64,000 bases of DNA from Chryseobacterium echinoideorum (GTDB lineage Bacteria; Bacteroidota; Bacteroidia; Flavobacteriales; Weeksellaceae): the NCBI RefSeq assembly GCF_007474535.1, contig NZ_VKNW01000011.1, forward strand, positions 62,001 through 126,000, in the 5' to 3' direction. A program made the translations under genes and the position numbers. The notes under the pieces were generated by a model. It searched no databases, was not told where the DNA came from, and saw only the letters and a list, made by a program, of their open reading frames with translations. Positions 7,831 through 15,751 of the stretch are shown one piece after another. Position 1 is the first letter of the stretch. Each line of letters opens with the position of its first letter.

Positions 7831-8712
7831 TTAATTCGATTTTTTTGCCTTAATCATTGCTTCCAGTGCGTCCCACATTTCCTGCGGAATATCTTCCAGC
7901 ATATTAAATTCTCCTGCACCCTGAAGCCATTCTCCACCATCAATGGTTACCACTTCTCCATTCATGTATGATGAATAATCAGAGACCAGATATGCTGCAA
8001 GATTTGCCAGTTCCTGATGTTCTCCGACTCTTCGCAAAGGGACTTTTTTTCTCATATCAAATTTTTCCTGCAAGTCTCCGGGAAGCAATCGGTCCCAAGC
8101 TCCTTTTGTAGGAAAAGGTCCAGGTGCAATTGCATTAAACCGTATACCGTACTTTGCCCATTCTACGGCTAAAGATCTTGTCATTGCTAAAACTCCTGCT
8201 TTTGCACAGGCGGAAGGAACTACATAGGCAGAACCTGTCCAGGCATAAGTGGTCACAATATTAAGAACTGTTCCCGGAACTTTGTTGTCGATCCAATATT
8301 TTCCAACGGAAAGTGTGCAGTTTTTTGTTCCTTTCAGGACGATATCCAAAATAGAATCAAAAGCAGAATGTGTTAATCTTTCGGTTGGTGAAATGAAGTT
8401 TCCGGCAGCGTTGTTGAGAAGAATGTCAATTTTTCCAAATTCTTTTAGTGCGGCTTCTTTCATGGCTTCCACTTCGTCCCAATTTCTGACATCGCAAGCA
8501 ACACAAAGTACTTTTCCTCCCGTCTGTTCTTCCAATTCTTTGGCAGTAACCTGTAATTTTTCTAAATTTCTGGATGTGATGACTACTTTTGCACCCAGTT
8601 CAAGAAAATATTTGGTCATTGCTTTTCCAAGCCCGCTTCCGCCTCCTGTAACAATGGCAACTTTATCTTCTAATGCGCCTTCACGCAGCATAGGTTGTGT
8701 ATACAAATTCAT
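7831..8712 (-). CDS. SDR-type 2,4-dienoyl-CoA reductase-like oxidoreductase
   Basis: Short-chain dehydrogenase of 293 residues. The NAD(P) site is TGGGSGLG (about 22-29) and the NNAAGN motif is at about 100-105. The active-site region reads VVPSACAKAG, with K171 in place and Ser where classical SDRs have Tyr. That is the pattern of the mitochondrial/peroxisomal DECR group and not a broken site. Downstream stretches AVEWAKYGIRFN, PGPFPTKGAWDRL and the C-terminal GGEWLQGAGEFN also match that group. The family reduces 2,4-dienoyl-CoA with NADPH in oxidation of unsaturated fatty acids. No other beta-oxidation gene is nearby. It is a single gene with its own terminator. Confidence 0.85.
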   Translation of the reverse strand: MNLYTQPMLREGALEDKVAIVTGGGSGLGKAMTKYFLELGAKVVITSRNLEKLQVTAKELEEQTGGKVLCVACDVRNWDEVEAMKEAALKEFGKIDILLNNAAGNFISPTERLTHSAFDSILDIVLKGTKNCTLSVGKYWIDNKVPGTVLNIVTTYAWTGSAYVVPSACAKAGVLAMTRSLAVEWAKYGIRFNAIAPGPFPTKGAWDRLLPGDLQEKFDMRKKVPLRRVGEHQELANLAAYLVSDYSSYMNGEVVTIDGGEWLQGAGEFNMLEDIPQEMWDALEAMIKAKKSN

Positions 8713-8823
8713 ATTTTGGGTATTTTAATGATGATTAGATATTGTGAGTTTTGTAAATTTAGTATAAATATTTCTTTTAGCGGTTTGAAAAAACTATGCT
8801 CAAGATATAATCTGGAAGCAATA

Positions 8824-8857
8824 AAAAAAGCCTGATAAATAATTATCAGACTTTTCT
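8824..8857 (-). terminator. Rho-independent terminator after the DUF1573 gene
   Basis: The stem CTGATAA/TTATCAG is extended by AAAAG/CTTTT, and the minus-strand copy ends in a run of seven T. It lies 25 bp past the stop codon of the gene at 8882-9298. Confidence 0.8.
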
Positions 8858-8881
8858 ACAACAATAAAATTAAATTAATGT

Positions 8882-9298
8882 TTATTTATTAGCAATGACA
8901 GTTCCTTTAAAAGAAAGCGTTTTAGGGGTTTTGCTGTCACTTGTTGTTACATGTACCGTTTTGGTAAAAGCTCCCGGACTTGCAGCATTGTAACTTGCTT
9001 CTACAAAGCCTTTTTCACCCGGCTTAATTTCAGTTTTGGTATAATCTGCAGTAGTGCATCCACAAGATGGAGCCACGTTCTCAATCATAATTGATTTTGC
9101 AGAAGTATTGGTAAATTCAAATCTGATCAGTTTCGGTTTTCCTTGCGGGATATTTCCAACGTCAATAGATTCTGTCTTCCATTTAACAGCATCATCTATA
9201 ACCTTAATAACAGAAGAGCTCTCAACAGGGAATACATTAGCATAAACAGGTGAAAATGCCAAAGCTGCCAAAAGCGCAGAAATTGTAAATTTTTTCAT
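8882..9298 (-). CDS. DUF1573 domain-containing secreted protein
   Basis: A 138-residue exported protein. The signal peptide is residues 1-20 (ISALLAALAFSPVYA). The rest is a DUF1573 immunoglobulin-like domain with the hallmark RFEFTNTSAKSIMIENV, PSCGCTTADY, a conserved Cys-Gly-Cys, and KPGEKGFVEASYNA. Such domains are common in Bacteroidetes envelopes and are thought to be structural; no enzyme activity is known. It is divergent to a kinase/regulator pair with GTTAATG repeats placed as an activator site for its promoter, so it is probably in that regulon. It is monocistronic, with a terminator directly after it. Confidence 0.88.
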   Translation of the reverse strand: MKKFTISALLAALAFSPVYANVFPVESSSVIKVIDDAVKWKTESIDVGNIPQGKPKLIRFEFTNTSAKSIMIENVAPSCGCTTADYTKTEIKPGEKGFVEASYNAASPGAFTKTVHVTTSDSKTPKTLSFKGTVIANK

Positions 9299-9350
9299 AG
9301 TTTTTCGATTTTAAAATTAATAATTATTCTAAATATTTATTTTGATATAA

Positions 9351-9358
9351 CAAATGTA
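9351..9358 (-). promoter_or_regulatory. Promoter -7 element of the DUF1573 gene
   Basis: The minus strand reads TACATTTG, a perfect -7 consensus, 53 bp before the ATG. There is no TTG at -33; instead the GTTAATG array begins 22 bp upstream, the same geometry as in front of the outer membrane protein gene at the window start. Confidence 0.6.
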
Positions 9359-9380
9359 TGGTTCATTAAAGATAAATTTT

Positions 9381-9419
9381 GTTAATTGCTATCTAATGTT
9401 TGTTAATGAGTTGTTAACG
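9381..9419. promoter_or_regulatory. GTTAATG direct-repeat array (four sites)
   Basis: GTTAATT at 9381, TCTAATG at 9392, GTTAATG at 9402 and GTTAACG at 9413 give spacings of 11, 10 and 11 bp. The two right-hand copies are the strongest. This fits tandem binding by an OmpR-family regulator and mirrors the array at 1004-1033. It lies between the DUF1573 gene and the kinase gene and may control both. Confidence 0.6.
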
Positions 9420-9460
9420 GTATGCTTCATATTATTTTTTTGGATAATATTGTTTCAGGA

Positions 9461-10714
9461 ATGGAAATAAAGAGACTTAATATCATCATCAGTTTAGGTT
9501 TTGTGGCAATTATCGGAATTTTGATTGCGCAATTGTTGTGGACGAGGCAAGCCTACCATCTTGAAGATAAAAAGTTTAATCAGAAAGTTAATATTGCATT
9601 ACTGGAAGTTGTAAAAAAGCTTTATGGTTCTAAAGCTTCCTTCACGGAAAATCCGGTACAGAATATGGCAAATGATTATTATGTAGTCGATATTAATAAT
9701 GAATTTGATCCTACAGTTCTGGAACATTATTTAAAAACAGAATTTACCAGATTTCAGATCAATACAGATTATGTTTATGCGGTTTATAACTGCCATAGTG
9801 ATCGAATGGTCTACGGAAGGTACGTTTCTACACAGGATGAAGATAATAAGGATAAAATGATTACATTTCCGAAGCACGAAAATCTGGTGTATTATTTTTC
9901 GATTCGGTTTCCCGACAAAACAACCTATCTTGTCAGTTCACTGAAATTCTGGTATGTATTGACGATTGCTCTCATTGTGATTCTTTTTGTTTATGTGTAT
10001 TCCATTTATACCATTATCCAGCAGAAAAAATTCTCCGAACTTCAGAGGGATTTTATCAACAACATGACGCATGAGTTTAAAACGCCTTTATCGTCTATTC
10101 TTTTAGCAGCTGAAGCTTTGGATAAGCAGGAAGTCATTCAGAATAGCCAAAAATTAAAAACATATACTGCAATCATTACCAATCAGGGAAATAAGCTGAA
10201 TCATCATATCGAAAAAATTCTGAATATTGCTAAAAATGATGCTTCGGGGTTACAATTGAATTTACAGAAAATCAATCTTTCGTTTTTTTTAAATGAGATT
10301 AAAGAACAGATAATTCAAAAAAATGAGAATGTATGCATTGATTTAGAAATCGAAGACACCACCACCATAGTAGCAGATGAATTTCATTTCAGCAATGTGG
10401 TACATAATATCATAGATAATTCGATCAAATATTGCGATAGAAATCCTCATATTGAAGTTTCTGAATACAAAGATTCAAAAGGATTATATTTAAAATTCAA
10501 AGACAACGGAATCGGAATTTCCGACAAAAATATTTCTTCTGTTTTTAATCAGTTTTACAGAGTAGATACCAAAAAATCTGATGAAGTAAGCGGCTTTGGA
10601 CTTGGATTATTTTATGTTAAAAAAATTGCACAGCAGCATCGCTGGAAAATTTCAGTTGAGAATAATATAGATAAAGGGATTACATTAACACTTTTTATTC
10701 CATATCAAAATTAA
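9461..10714 (+). CDS. Sensor histidine kinase (HisKA/HATPase_c)
   Basis: Two-component sensor of 417 residues. TM1 is at about 7-27, a periplasmic region runs to about 162, and TM2 is at about 164-184. The phospho-acceptor is H204 (NMTHEFKTP). The ATPase domain has the N box (NIIDNSIKY), DNGIGI and FGLGLFYVKK. An in-frame ATG at 9422 exists, but it would start 2 bp after the GTTAATG array and add 13 residues before the membrane helix, so I prefer 9461. It is followed by its regulator after 4 bp. The sensor domain is not a known type. Confidence 0.88.
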   Translation: MEIKRLNIIISLGFVAIIGILIAQLLWTRQAYHLEDKKFNQKVNIALLEVVKKLYGSKASFTENPVQNMANDYYVVDINNEFDPTVLEHYLKTEFTRFQINTDYVYAVYNCHSDRMVYGRYVSTQDEDNKDKMITFPKHENLVYYFSIRFPDKTTYLVSSLKFWYVLTIALIVILFVYVYSIYTIIQQKKFSELQRDFINNMTHEFKTPLSSILLAAEALDKQEVIQNSQKLKTYTAIITNQGNKLNHHIEKILNIAKNDASGLQLNLQKINLSFFLNEIKEQIIQKNENVCIDLEIEDTTTIVADEFHFSNVVHNIIDNSIKYCDRNPHIEVSEYKDSKGLYLKFKDNGIGISDKNISSVFNQFYRVDTKKSDEVSGFGLGLFYVKKIAQQHRWKISVENNIDKGITLTLFIPYQN

Positions 10715-10718
10715 AAAG

Positions 10719-11402
10719 ATGACAAAATCTAAAATTTTATATGCTGAAGATGATCAGACAATTGCTTTTCTCATTCAGGACAGTCTGGAAAACCATTATG
10801 ATATTCATTATTGTCCGGATGGTAGATCTGCAATGGAAGCGTTTGATAATAACGATTTTGATATATGCCTTCTTGATATTATGATGCCCGGAATGGATGG
10901 CTTCGAACTCGCACAGCACATCAGAAGTAAAGACTCTGAAATTCCCATCATTTTTATTTCTGCAAAAGCCTTAAAAGAAGACCGTATTAAAGGCTTAAAG
11001 ATCGGAGCGGATGATTATCTGGTAAAACCTTTTAGTATTGAAGAACTGATTCTTAAAATTGAAATTTTCCTTAAAAGATCAAAAAAAAGAGAACCGGTTT
11101 TTACAAATTATAGAGTAGGAGATTTTTCGTTTGATCCTCAAAATTATACTTTAAAAGATAAATCCGGCAAAATAGTTTCGCTTACTCAAAGAGAATCAGA
11201 ATTATTACTTTTCTTCATTAAAAATAAAAATATAGTTCTGAAAAGACAGGAAATCCTGAAAGCAATATGGGGTGATGATGATTATTTTATGGGACGAAGT
11301 TTAGATGTTTTTATTTCAAGGCTGCGAAAAATTTTTTCAGGTGACGATAGGATAAGTATAGAAAATATTCATGGGATCGGCTTTCGTTTTTCAGAGAAAT
11401 AA
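10719..11402 (+). CDS. OmpR/PhoB-family response regulator
   Basis: Receiver domain with acidic residues near 10-12, phospho-acceptor D53 (LLDIMMPGMDG) and the Lys of VKPF. The winged helix covers about 130-227. The recognition helix GRSLDVFISRLRKIF differs from that of the first regulator in this window by a single residue. It forms an operon with the kinase upstream. Predicted target: the GTTAATG array at 9381-9419. About 220 bp of non-coding sequence follows, with no hairpin I can support. Confidence 0.92.
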   Translation: MTKSKILYAEDDQTIAFLIQDSLENHYDIHYCPDGRSAMEAFDNNDFDICLLDIMMPGMDGFELAQHIRSKDSEIPIIFISAKALKEDRIKGLKIGADDYLVKPFSIEELILKIEIFLKRSKKREPVFTNYRVGDFSFDPQNYTLKDKSGKIVSLTQRESELLLFFIKNKNIVLKRQEILKAIWGDDDYFMGRSLDVFISRLRKIFSGDDRISIENIHGIGFRFSEK

Positions 11403-11626
11403 AATCTTGTTATAATGCTTTGTTTATATGTATTTGGCTATTGAGAGACTTCAGAATTACTGAAAAAGTTTTTAAATCATAAGAATTTAATTGGCTCTGT
11501 CGTATTCCGGTTTTAAATTGTGAGATTACAGGTTTTGGCTACAATAATCTTTGATTTGGTCACAATATTCTTTCCATCATTTTCCAACTTTGCATTGTAA
11601 TAATTAACCCATTAAAAACAATCAAA

Positions 11627-12466
11627 ATGAATACAAAAAAAGTATGGTTCGTGACAGGAGCTTCAAAAGGTTTAGGTTTAACTTTAGTTAGAAAATTAGT
11701 AACAGAAGGTTATTTTGTGGCAGCAACATCAAGAAATATTGCAGAACTTCAGAGAGTTATCAGCGAAGAAAACTCAACATTTCTACCGTTAGAAGTTGAT
11801 TTAGTTAATGAAAATTCTGGTTCAGAAGCCATTTCAAAAACGGTAGAAAAATTCGGAAGGATTGATGTTGTTGTAAACAATGCCGGCTATGGACAGCTGG
11901 GAACTTTAGAAGAACTGACCGATGCAGAAAGCCGCCAGAATTTTGACACCAATGTTTTCGGTTCTCTCAATATCATCAGAAAAACAATGCCGTATTTAAG
12001 AGAGCAAAAAAGTGGTTTCATCATTAACATTGCTTCAATTGGCGGATTGACGGGAGAATTTGCAGGTTGGGGAATCTACTGTGCCACTAAGTTTGCAGTG
12101 GTTGGGTTTACCGAAGCTCTGGCTGCGGAAGTGAAAGAATTCGGGGTGAATGCAACGGTGGTTTATCCGGGATATTTCAGAACTGATTTCCTGACAGGCG
12201 GTTCGCTCAGAACGCCGAAAACTGAAATTGAAGAATACACTGTAGCGAGACAACTTCAAGTGGCACACGAAAAAGATATCAACGGAAATCAACCCGGAAG
12301 TCCGGAAAAAGCATCGGTTGCGCTGATAAAATTGGCAGAAATGCAGAATCCTCCGGTTCATCTGGTTTTGGGATCTGATGCTTTTCAGATAGCCGGAAAT
12401 AAATTAAATGCACTTCAAAATGAAATTTCTGATTTCGAAACCTTGAGTACATCTACAGATTATTAA
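11627..12466 (+). CDS. Classical SDR family oxidoreductase
   Basis: Short-chain dehydrogenase/reductase of 279 residues. The cofactor site is TGASKGLG (10-17) and NNAGYG is the structural motif. The catalytic Ser is in IASIGG, with Y151 and K155 (YCATK). The C-terminal part resembles the broad group of single-domain SDRs annotated only as oxidoreductases. The substrate is unknown. It is followed by an AraC gene whose promoter overlaps its stop codon. SDR plus AraC plus aldo/keto reductase is a common stress- or solvent-inducible carbonyl-reduction neighbourhood in Flavobacteriia. About 40 bp upstream CAACTTTG is a one-off -7 element. Confidence 0.88.
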   Translation: MNTKKVWFVTGASKGLGLTLVRKLVTEGYFVAATSRNIAELQRVISEENSTFLPLEVDLVNENSGSEAISKTVEKFGRIDVVVNNAGYGQLGTLEELTDAESRQNFDTNVFGSLNIIRKTMPYLREQKSGFIINIASIGGLTGEFAGWGIYCATKFAVVGFTEALAAEVKEFGVNATVVYPGYFRTDFLTGGSLRTPKTEIEEYTVARQLQVAHEKDINGNQPGSPEKASVALIKLAEMQNPPVHLVLGSDAFQIAGNKLNALQNEISDFETLSTSTDY

Positions 12467-12471
12467 CTTTG
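12443..12471 (+). promoter_or_regulatory. Promoter of the first AraC gene
   Basis: TTG at 12443-12445, an 18-bp spacer and TAACTTTG at 12464-12471 match the Bacteroidetes TTG-N17-23-TAnnTTTG form. It overlaps the stop codon of the SDR gene and lies 43 bp before the AraC ATG. Confidence 0.6.
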
Positions 12472-12514
12472 TAAGGCAGCAGTTTACGGACTGTTGCTTT
12501 TAATCTTTTAGGTT

Positions 12515-13429
12515 ATGACCAATAGAAAATTATATACTATAGATACCGTTTCGGAATTTCACAGAATTTGTGGCTTGTCTCAACCTCAGCATCCGCTGAT
12601 TAGCTTGGTGGATTATAGCTTGGTGGAATATCAAATTGATGAGCCTGAAATCAGCTGGATTCAGGAATTGTATTTTATGGGTTTCAAGCGGAATCTGCAA
12701 GGCAAATTACACTATGGTCAAAGTCAATATGATTTTGACGGTGGTTTGATGTGCTTTATCGCACCAAGACAACTGGTCAGAATGATTATTGACAAATACG
12801 ACACACAACCGTCCGGATTTCTTTTGGCTTTTCATCCGGATTTCATTTGGAATACGCCATTGGCAAAGACGATTCATAATTACAAATTCTTCGGTTATGA
12901 TGTGAATGAAGCTTTGTTTCTCTCAGAAAAAGAAGAAGAAACTTTAATTGGTCTTTTCAAAAGCATTGAAAGAGAATACCAATCTGGAATTGATGAATTC
13001 ACGCAAAATATCATCATTTCTCAAATTGAGGTTATTATGAATTACTGCGAACGGTTTTATCAAAGACAATTCATCACCAGAAAAAAGACCAATCATCAGG
13101 TTTTAGACAAATTGGAAAATATTCTTGAAGATTATTTCAATGACAAAGTCATCAATAGAGGTTTGCCAACAGCCAATTATATTGCTGAATCACTGAATAT
13201 TTCAACCAATTATTTAGGAAGCTTGTTAAAATCTCTGACTGGACAAACCACGCAACAACACATTCATGAAAAGTTAATTCAAAAAGCTAAAGAAAAGCTT
13301 TCTACAACAGAACTTTCGGTAAGTGAGATTGCTTATGAATTAGGATTTGAACACTCGCAGTCTTTTAGTAAATTGTTTAAAGCTAAAACTGATATTTCGC
13401 CTTTGGAGTTTCGGAAGTCGTTTAATTGA
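12515..13429 (+). CDS. AraC-family transcriptional regulator
   Basis: A regulator of 304 residues. The N-terminal about 190 residues form a cupin-like sensing domain (FHRICGLSQPQHPLI, QYDFDGGLMCFIAPRQLV). The C-terminal about 100 residues are the double helix-turn-helix AraC domain (ESLNISTNYLGSLLKSLTG and VSEIAYELGFEHSQSFSK). Its paralogue at 14745-15644 has nearly the same C-terminus. It lies between an SDR and an aldo/keto reductase and is the obvious candidate regulator of both. The inducer is unknown. Confidence 0.92.
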   Translation: MTNRKLYTIDTVSEFHRICGLSQPQHPLISLVDYSLVEYQIDEPEISWIQELYFMGFKRNLQGKLHYGQSQYDFDGGLMCFIAPRQLVRMIIDKYDTQPSGFLLAFHPDFIWNTPLAKTIHNYKFFGYDVNEALFLSEKEEETLIGLFKSIEREYQSGIDEFTQNIIISQIEVIMNYCERFYQRQFITRKKTNHQVLDKLENILEDYFNDKVINRGLPTANYIAESLNISTNYLGSLLKSLTGQTTQQHIHEKLIQKAKEKLSTTELSVSEIAYELGFEHSQSFSKLFKAKTDISPLEFRKSFN

Positions 13430-13517
13430 TATCAGTAATTCTCATACAATATCCTTCATTTTGCATACATGTAATTTTTAATTTCTGCTGAATTTTGTAT
13501 CAATAAAATTTAACAAT

Positions 13518-14525
13518 ATGAAATTGAATCAAGTAAAATTAGGAAGCCAAGGTTTAATCGTTCCAAATATCGGTTTAGGATGCATGGGAATGACCGGTTT
13601 TGGAGACGCTGACACTTATGGAAAAGCTGACGACAAAGAAGCTATTGCAACCATTCATCGTTCTTTGGAATTGGGTGGTAATTTTCTAGACACCGCAGAT
13701 TTATATGGTCCTTTTAAAAACGAACAATTAATTGCAAAAGCTATCGAAGGGAATCGTGACCAATATATTATCGCCACGAAATTCGGTTGGGAAATTGATG
13801 ATAATGAACAAATCACCTGGAAAATCAACGGACAGAAAGATTATGTGAAAAAATCAATTGAGCGTTCTTTGAAAAACTTAAAAACAGATTACATCGATTT
13901 GTATTATATGCACCGTCTCGATAAAAATGTTCCGGTTGAAGAAACAGTTGGCGCTATGAGCGAATTGGTAAAGGAAGGAAAAATTGGTTATATCGGTTTG
14001 TCTGAAGTGTCTTCTGAAACCGTGAAAAGAGCGCACGCAGTTCATCCGATTTCTGCCGTTCAAAGCGAATATTCTTTGTTCGAAAGAACGGCTGAAGAAA
14101 AAGGTGTGATTAAAGCTCTGAATGATTTAGAAATTGGTTTCGTAGCATATTCTCCGCTTGGAAGAGGATTTTTATCTGGTCAAATCCGTTCAATTGATGA
14201 TTTGCCGGAAAATGACTTCAGAAGAGGTATTCCACGTTTTCAAGAAGAACATTTCCAAAAAAATATTGAATTGGTGGAAGCGATTGAAAATATGGCAAAA
14301 GAAAAAGAAATCACGTCTTCTCAATTGGCTTTGGCGTGGATCATCAGCAAAGGTATCATTCCAATTCCGGGAACGAAACGCAGAAAATATCTTGAGCAGA
14401 ATATTGAAGCGAGTAACATTTTTTTGAGCGAATCTGATTTACAAAAACTGGAAAGTATTGTACCTTTGGGAACGGATACGGGTGCAACTTATGATGAGTT
14501 TGGAATGGGACTTTTGGATTATTAG
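13518..14525 (+). CDS. Aldo/keto reductase
   Basis: NADPH-dependent reductase of 335 residues with the aldo/keto reductase tetrad D58, Y63, K88 and H132 (GGNFLDTADLYG, ATKFG, YYMHRLD). The cofactor-binding end includes IPIPGTKRRKYLEQN. It resembles the subgroup often annotated as general stress or auxin-induced-like reductases (IGLGCMGMTGFG at the N-terminus). It reduces aldehydes or ketones, and the actual substrate is not apparent. It is flanked on both sides by paralogous AraC regulators. GAATTTTG at 13490-13497 is a near-consensus -7 element 20 bp before the ATG. Confidence 0.92.
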   Translation: MKLNQVKLGSQGLIVPNIGLGCMGMTGFGDADTYGKADDKEAIATIHRSLELGGNFLDTADLYGPFKNEQLIAKAIEGNRDQYIIATKFGWEIDDNEQITWKINGQKDYVKKSIERSLKNLKTDYIDLYYMHRLDKNVPVEETVGAMSELVKEGKIGYIGLSEVSSETVKRAHAVHPISAVQSEYSLFERTAEEKGVIKALNDLEIGFVAYSPLGRGFLSGQIRSIDDLPENDFRRGIPRFQEEHFQKNIELVEAIENMAKEKEITSSQLALAWIISKGIIPIPGTKRRKYLEQNIEASNIFLSESDLQKLESIVPLGTDTGATYDEFGMGLLDY

Positions 14526-14557
14526 TTTTATATAAAATTGAATTATCTATAGTTTGC

Positions 14558-14623
14558 CATTCTGAATGAAATGTAGTGGAGAATCTCAATTCATATTTCA
14601 GAGATTCTTCCTTCGTCAGAATG
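14558..14623. repeat. Imperfect palindromic intergenic repeat (CATTCTGA / TCAGAATG)
   Basis: CATTCTGA at 14558-14565 is matched by TCAGAATG at 14616-14623, and inside them AGAATCTC (14580) by GAGATTCT (14601-14608). The nested inverted repeats fold into one long hairpin. The form is that of dispersed REP-like elements and may also end the aldo/keto reductase transcript, though no T-run follows. Confidence 0.55.
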
Positions 14624-14651
14624 ACAGACTGCTTATAAAAGCAATACGATT

Positions 14652-14730
14652 GCGCCCGGCTTGAACGGAGCTCTTTTTGTGGAACGAAGTGTAACAAAAA
14701 AGCGGGAGTGGAAGACGGAAGACGGCGCCC
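14652..14730. repeat. GC-rich hairpin repeat with A/T arms
   Basis: It starts and ends with GCGCCC, and in the centre GCTCTTTTTGT (14670-14680) pairs with ACAAAAAAGC (14694-14703). It is clearly richer in G+C than its surroundings. I recall similar units as dispersed repeats in Chryseobacterium-type genomes, from memory only. It lies in the leader of the second AraC gene. Confidence 0.45.
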
Positions 14731-14744
14731 TAAAAAATAAAAAA

Positions 14745-15644
14745 ATGATGAACACGATAAAATCTATTTCGGCTTTTCACAAATTGTTGTCGCTTCCGGA
14801 ACCGAAACATCCAATGGTAAGCGTCATTAGCCTTTCAGAAAGTGTTTTCAAAGAAGATGATGTGTGGAAAGGTTTTACGAGCAGACATTATTGCGTTGCT
14901 CTGAAACGGAATGCTACCGGAAAAATAAAATACGGACAACAGCATTACGATTACGACAAAGGTGTACTGAGTTTTACGGCACCAAATCAGGTTCAGTATC
15001 TCGATTTGAAGACAATGGAGTGTGAAAATACAGGCTATCTTTTGGTTTTTCATGAGGATTTTTTGCTGAAACATTCTTTGGCGAATAAGATTTCGTCTTA
15101 CGGATTTTTCTCTTACGCTGTAAATGAAGCATTGCATCTATCTGAAGATGAAGAAAATGATTTGCTGGAAATTTTAAATAAGATAGATAAAGAATGTCAG
15201 CATATCGACCAGCATACGCAGGAAATTATTTTGTCACAGATTGAATTGTTGCTGAATTATTCTAAGCGGTTTTATGAAAGGCAATTTATAACGAGAAAAA
15301 GTGGAAATCATCAGCTTTTGGCTAAATTTGAAAAGTTTCTAAATGAATATTTTGAAAAAAAATCTTCTGAAAAAGGTTTGCTAACCGTTCATCAAGTTGC
15401 AGAAGCAATGAACCTTTCCCCGAATTATCTAAGTGACCTCTTGCGGATTCACACCGGACAAAACACACAACAGCATATTCACGAAAAGCTCATCAGCAAA
15501 GCGAAGGAGAAACTTTCTACAACTGAATTATCGGTAAGTGAGATTGCTTATGAACTGGGATTTGAGCATTCGCAGTCGTTCAGTACACTTTTTAAAAAGA
15601 AAACAAAGATGTCGCCGCTAGAATTTAGACAGTCTTTTAATTGA
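14745..15644 (+). CDS. AraC-family transcriptional regulator (paralogue)
   Basis: A regulator of 299 residues, paralogous over its whole length to the one at 12515-13429: the same N-terminal sensor layout (FHKLLSLPEPKHPM, QHYDYDKGVLSFTAPNQV) and the C-terminal AraC domain with LSVSEIAYELGFEHSQSFS. I place the start at ATG 14745 (or 14748), since the in-frame extension further upstream is encoded by the GC-rich repeat and has no counterpart in the paralogue. Its target may be the aldo/keto reductase or a distant gene. A strong bidirectional terminator follows. Confidence 0.88.
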   Translation: MMNTIKSISAFHKLLSLPEPKHPMVSVISLSESVFKEDDVWKGFTSRHYCVALKRNATGKIKYGQQHYDYDKGVLSFTAPNQVQYLDLKTMECENTGYLLVFHEDFLLKHSLANKISSYGFFSYAVNEALHLSEDEENDLLEILNKIDKECQHIDQHTQEIILSQIELLLNYSKRFYERQFITRKSGNHQLLAKFEKFLNEYFEKKSSEKGLLTVHQVAEAMNLSPNYLSDLLRIHTGQNTQQHIHEKLISKAKEKLSTTELSVSEIAYELGFEHSQSFSTLFKKKTKMSPLEFRQSFN

Positions 15645-15712
15645 TGTTTTTTTCTCTCGCAAATTGAAAAGATTTATAAGATGAATGAGCTTTAAAATGC
15701 ATATTCAGTAAA

Positions 15713-15748
15713 AAAAGAGGCTGTCTCAAAAGTGAGATAGCCTCTTTT
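15713..15748. terminator. Bidirectional terminator between AraC and dihydroorotase
   Basis: A 16-bp stem (AAAAGAGGCTGTCTCA with TGAGATAGCCTCTTTT, one G-T pair) and a 4-base loop, flanked by A and T runs. It serves the AraC gene on the plus strand and pyrC on the minus strand. Confidence 0.9.
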
Positions 15749-15751
15749 AAC

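Noticed and set aside
7831..8712. SDR looked catalytically dead because the Tyr of YxxxK is Ser
   Set aside because: The dienoyl-CoA reductase group normally has this pattern (PSASAK-like), and surrounding motifs match that group.
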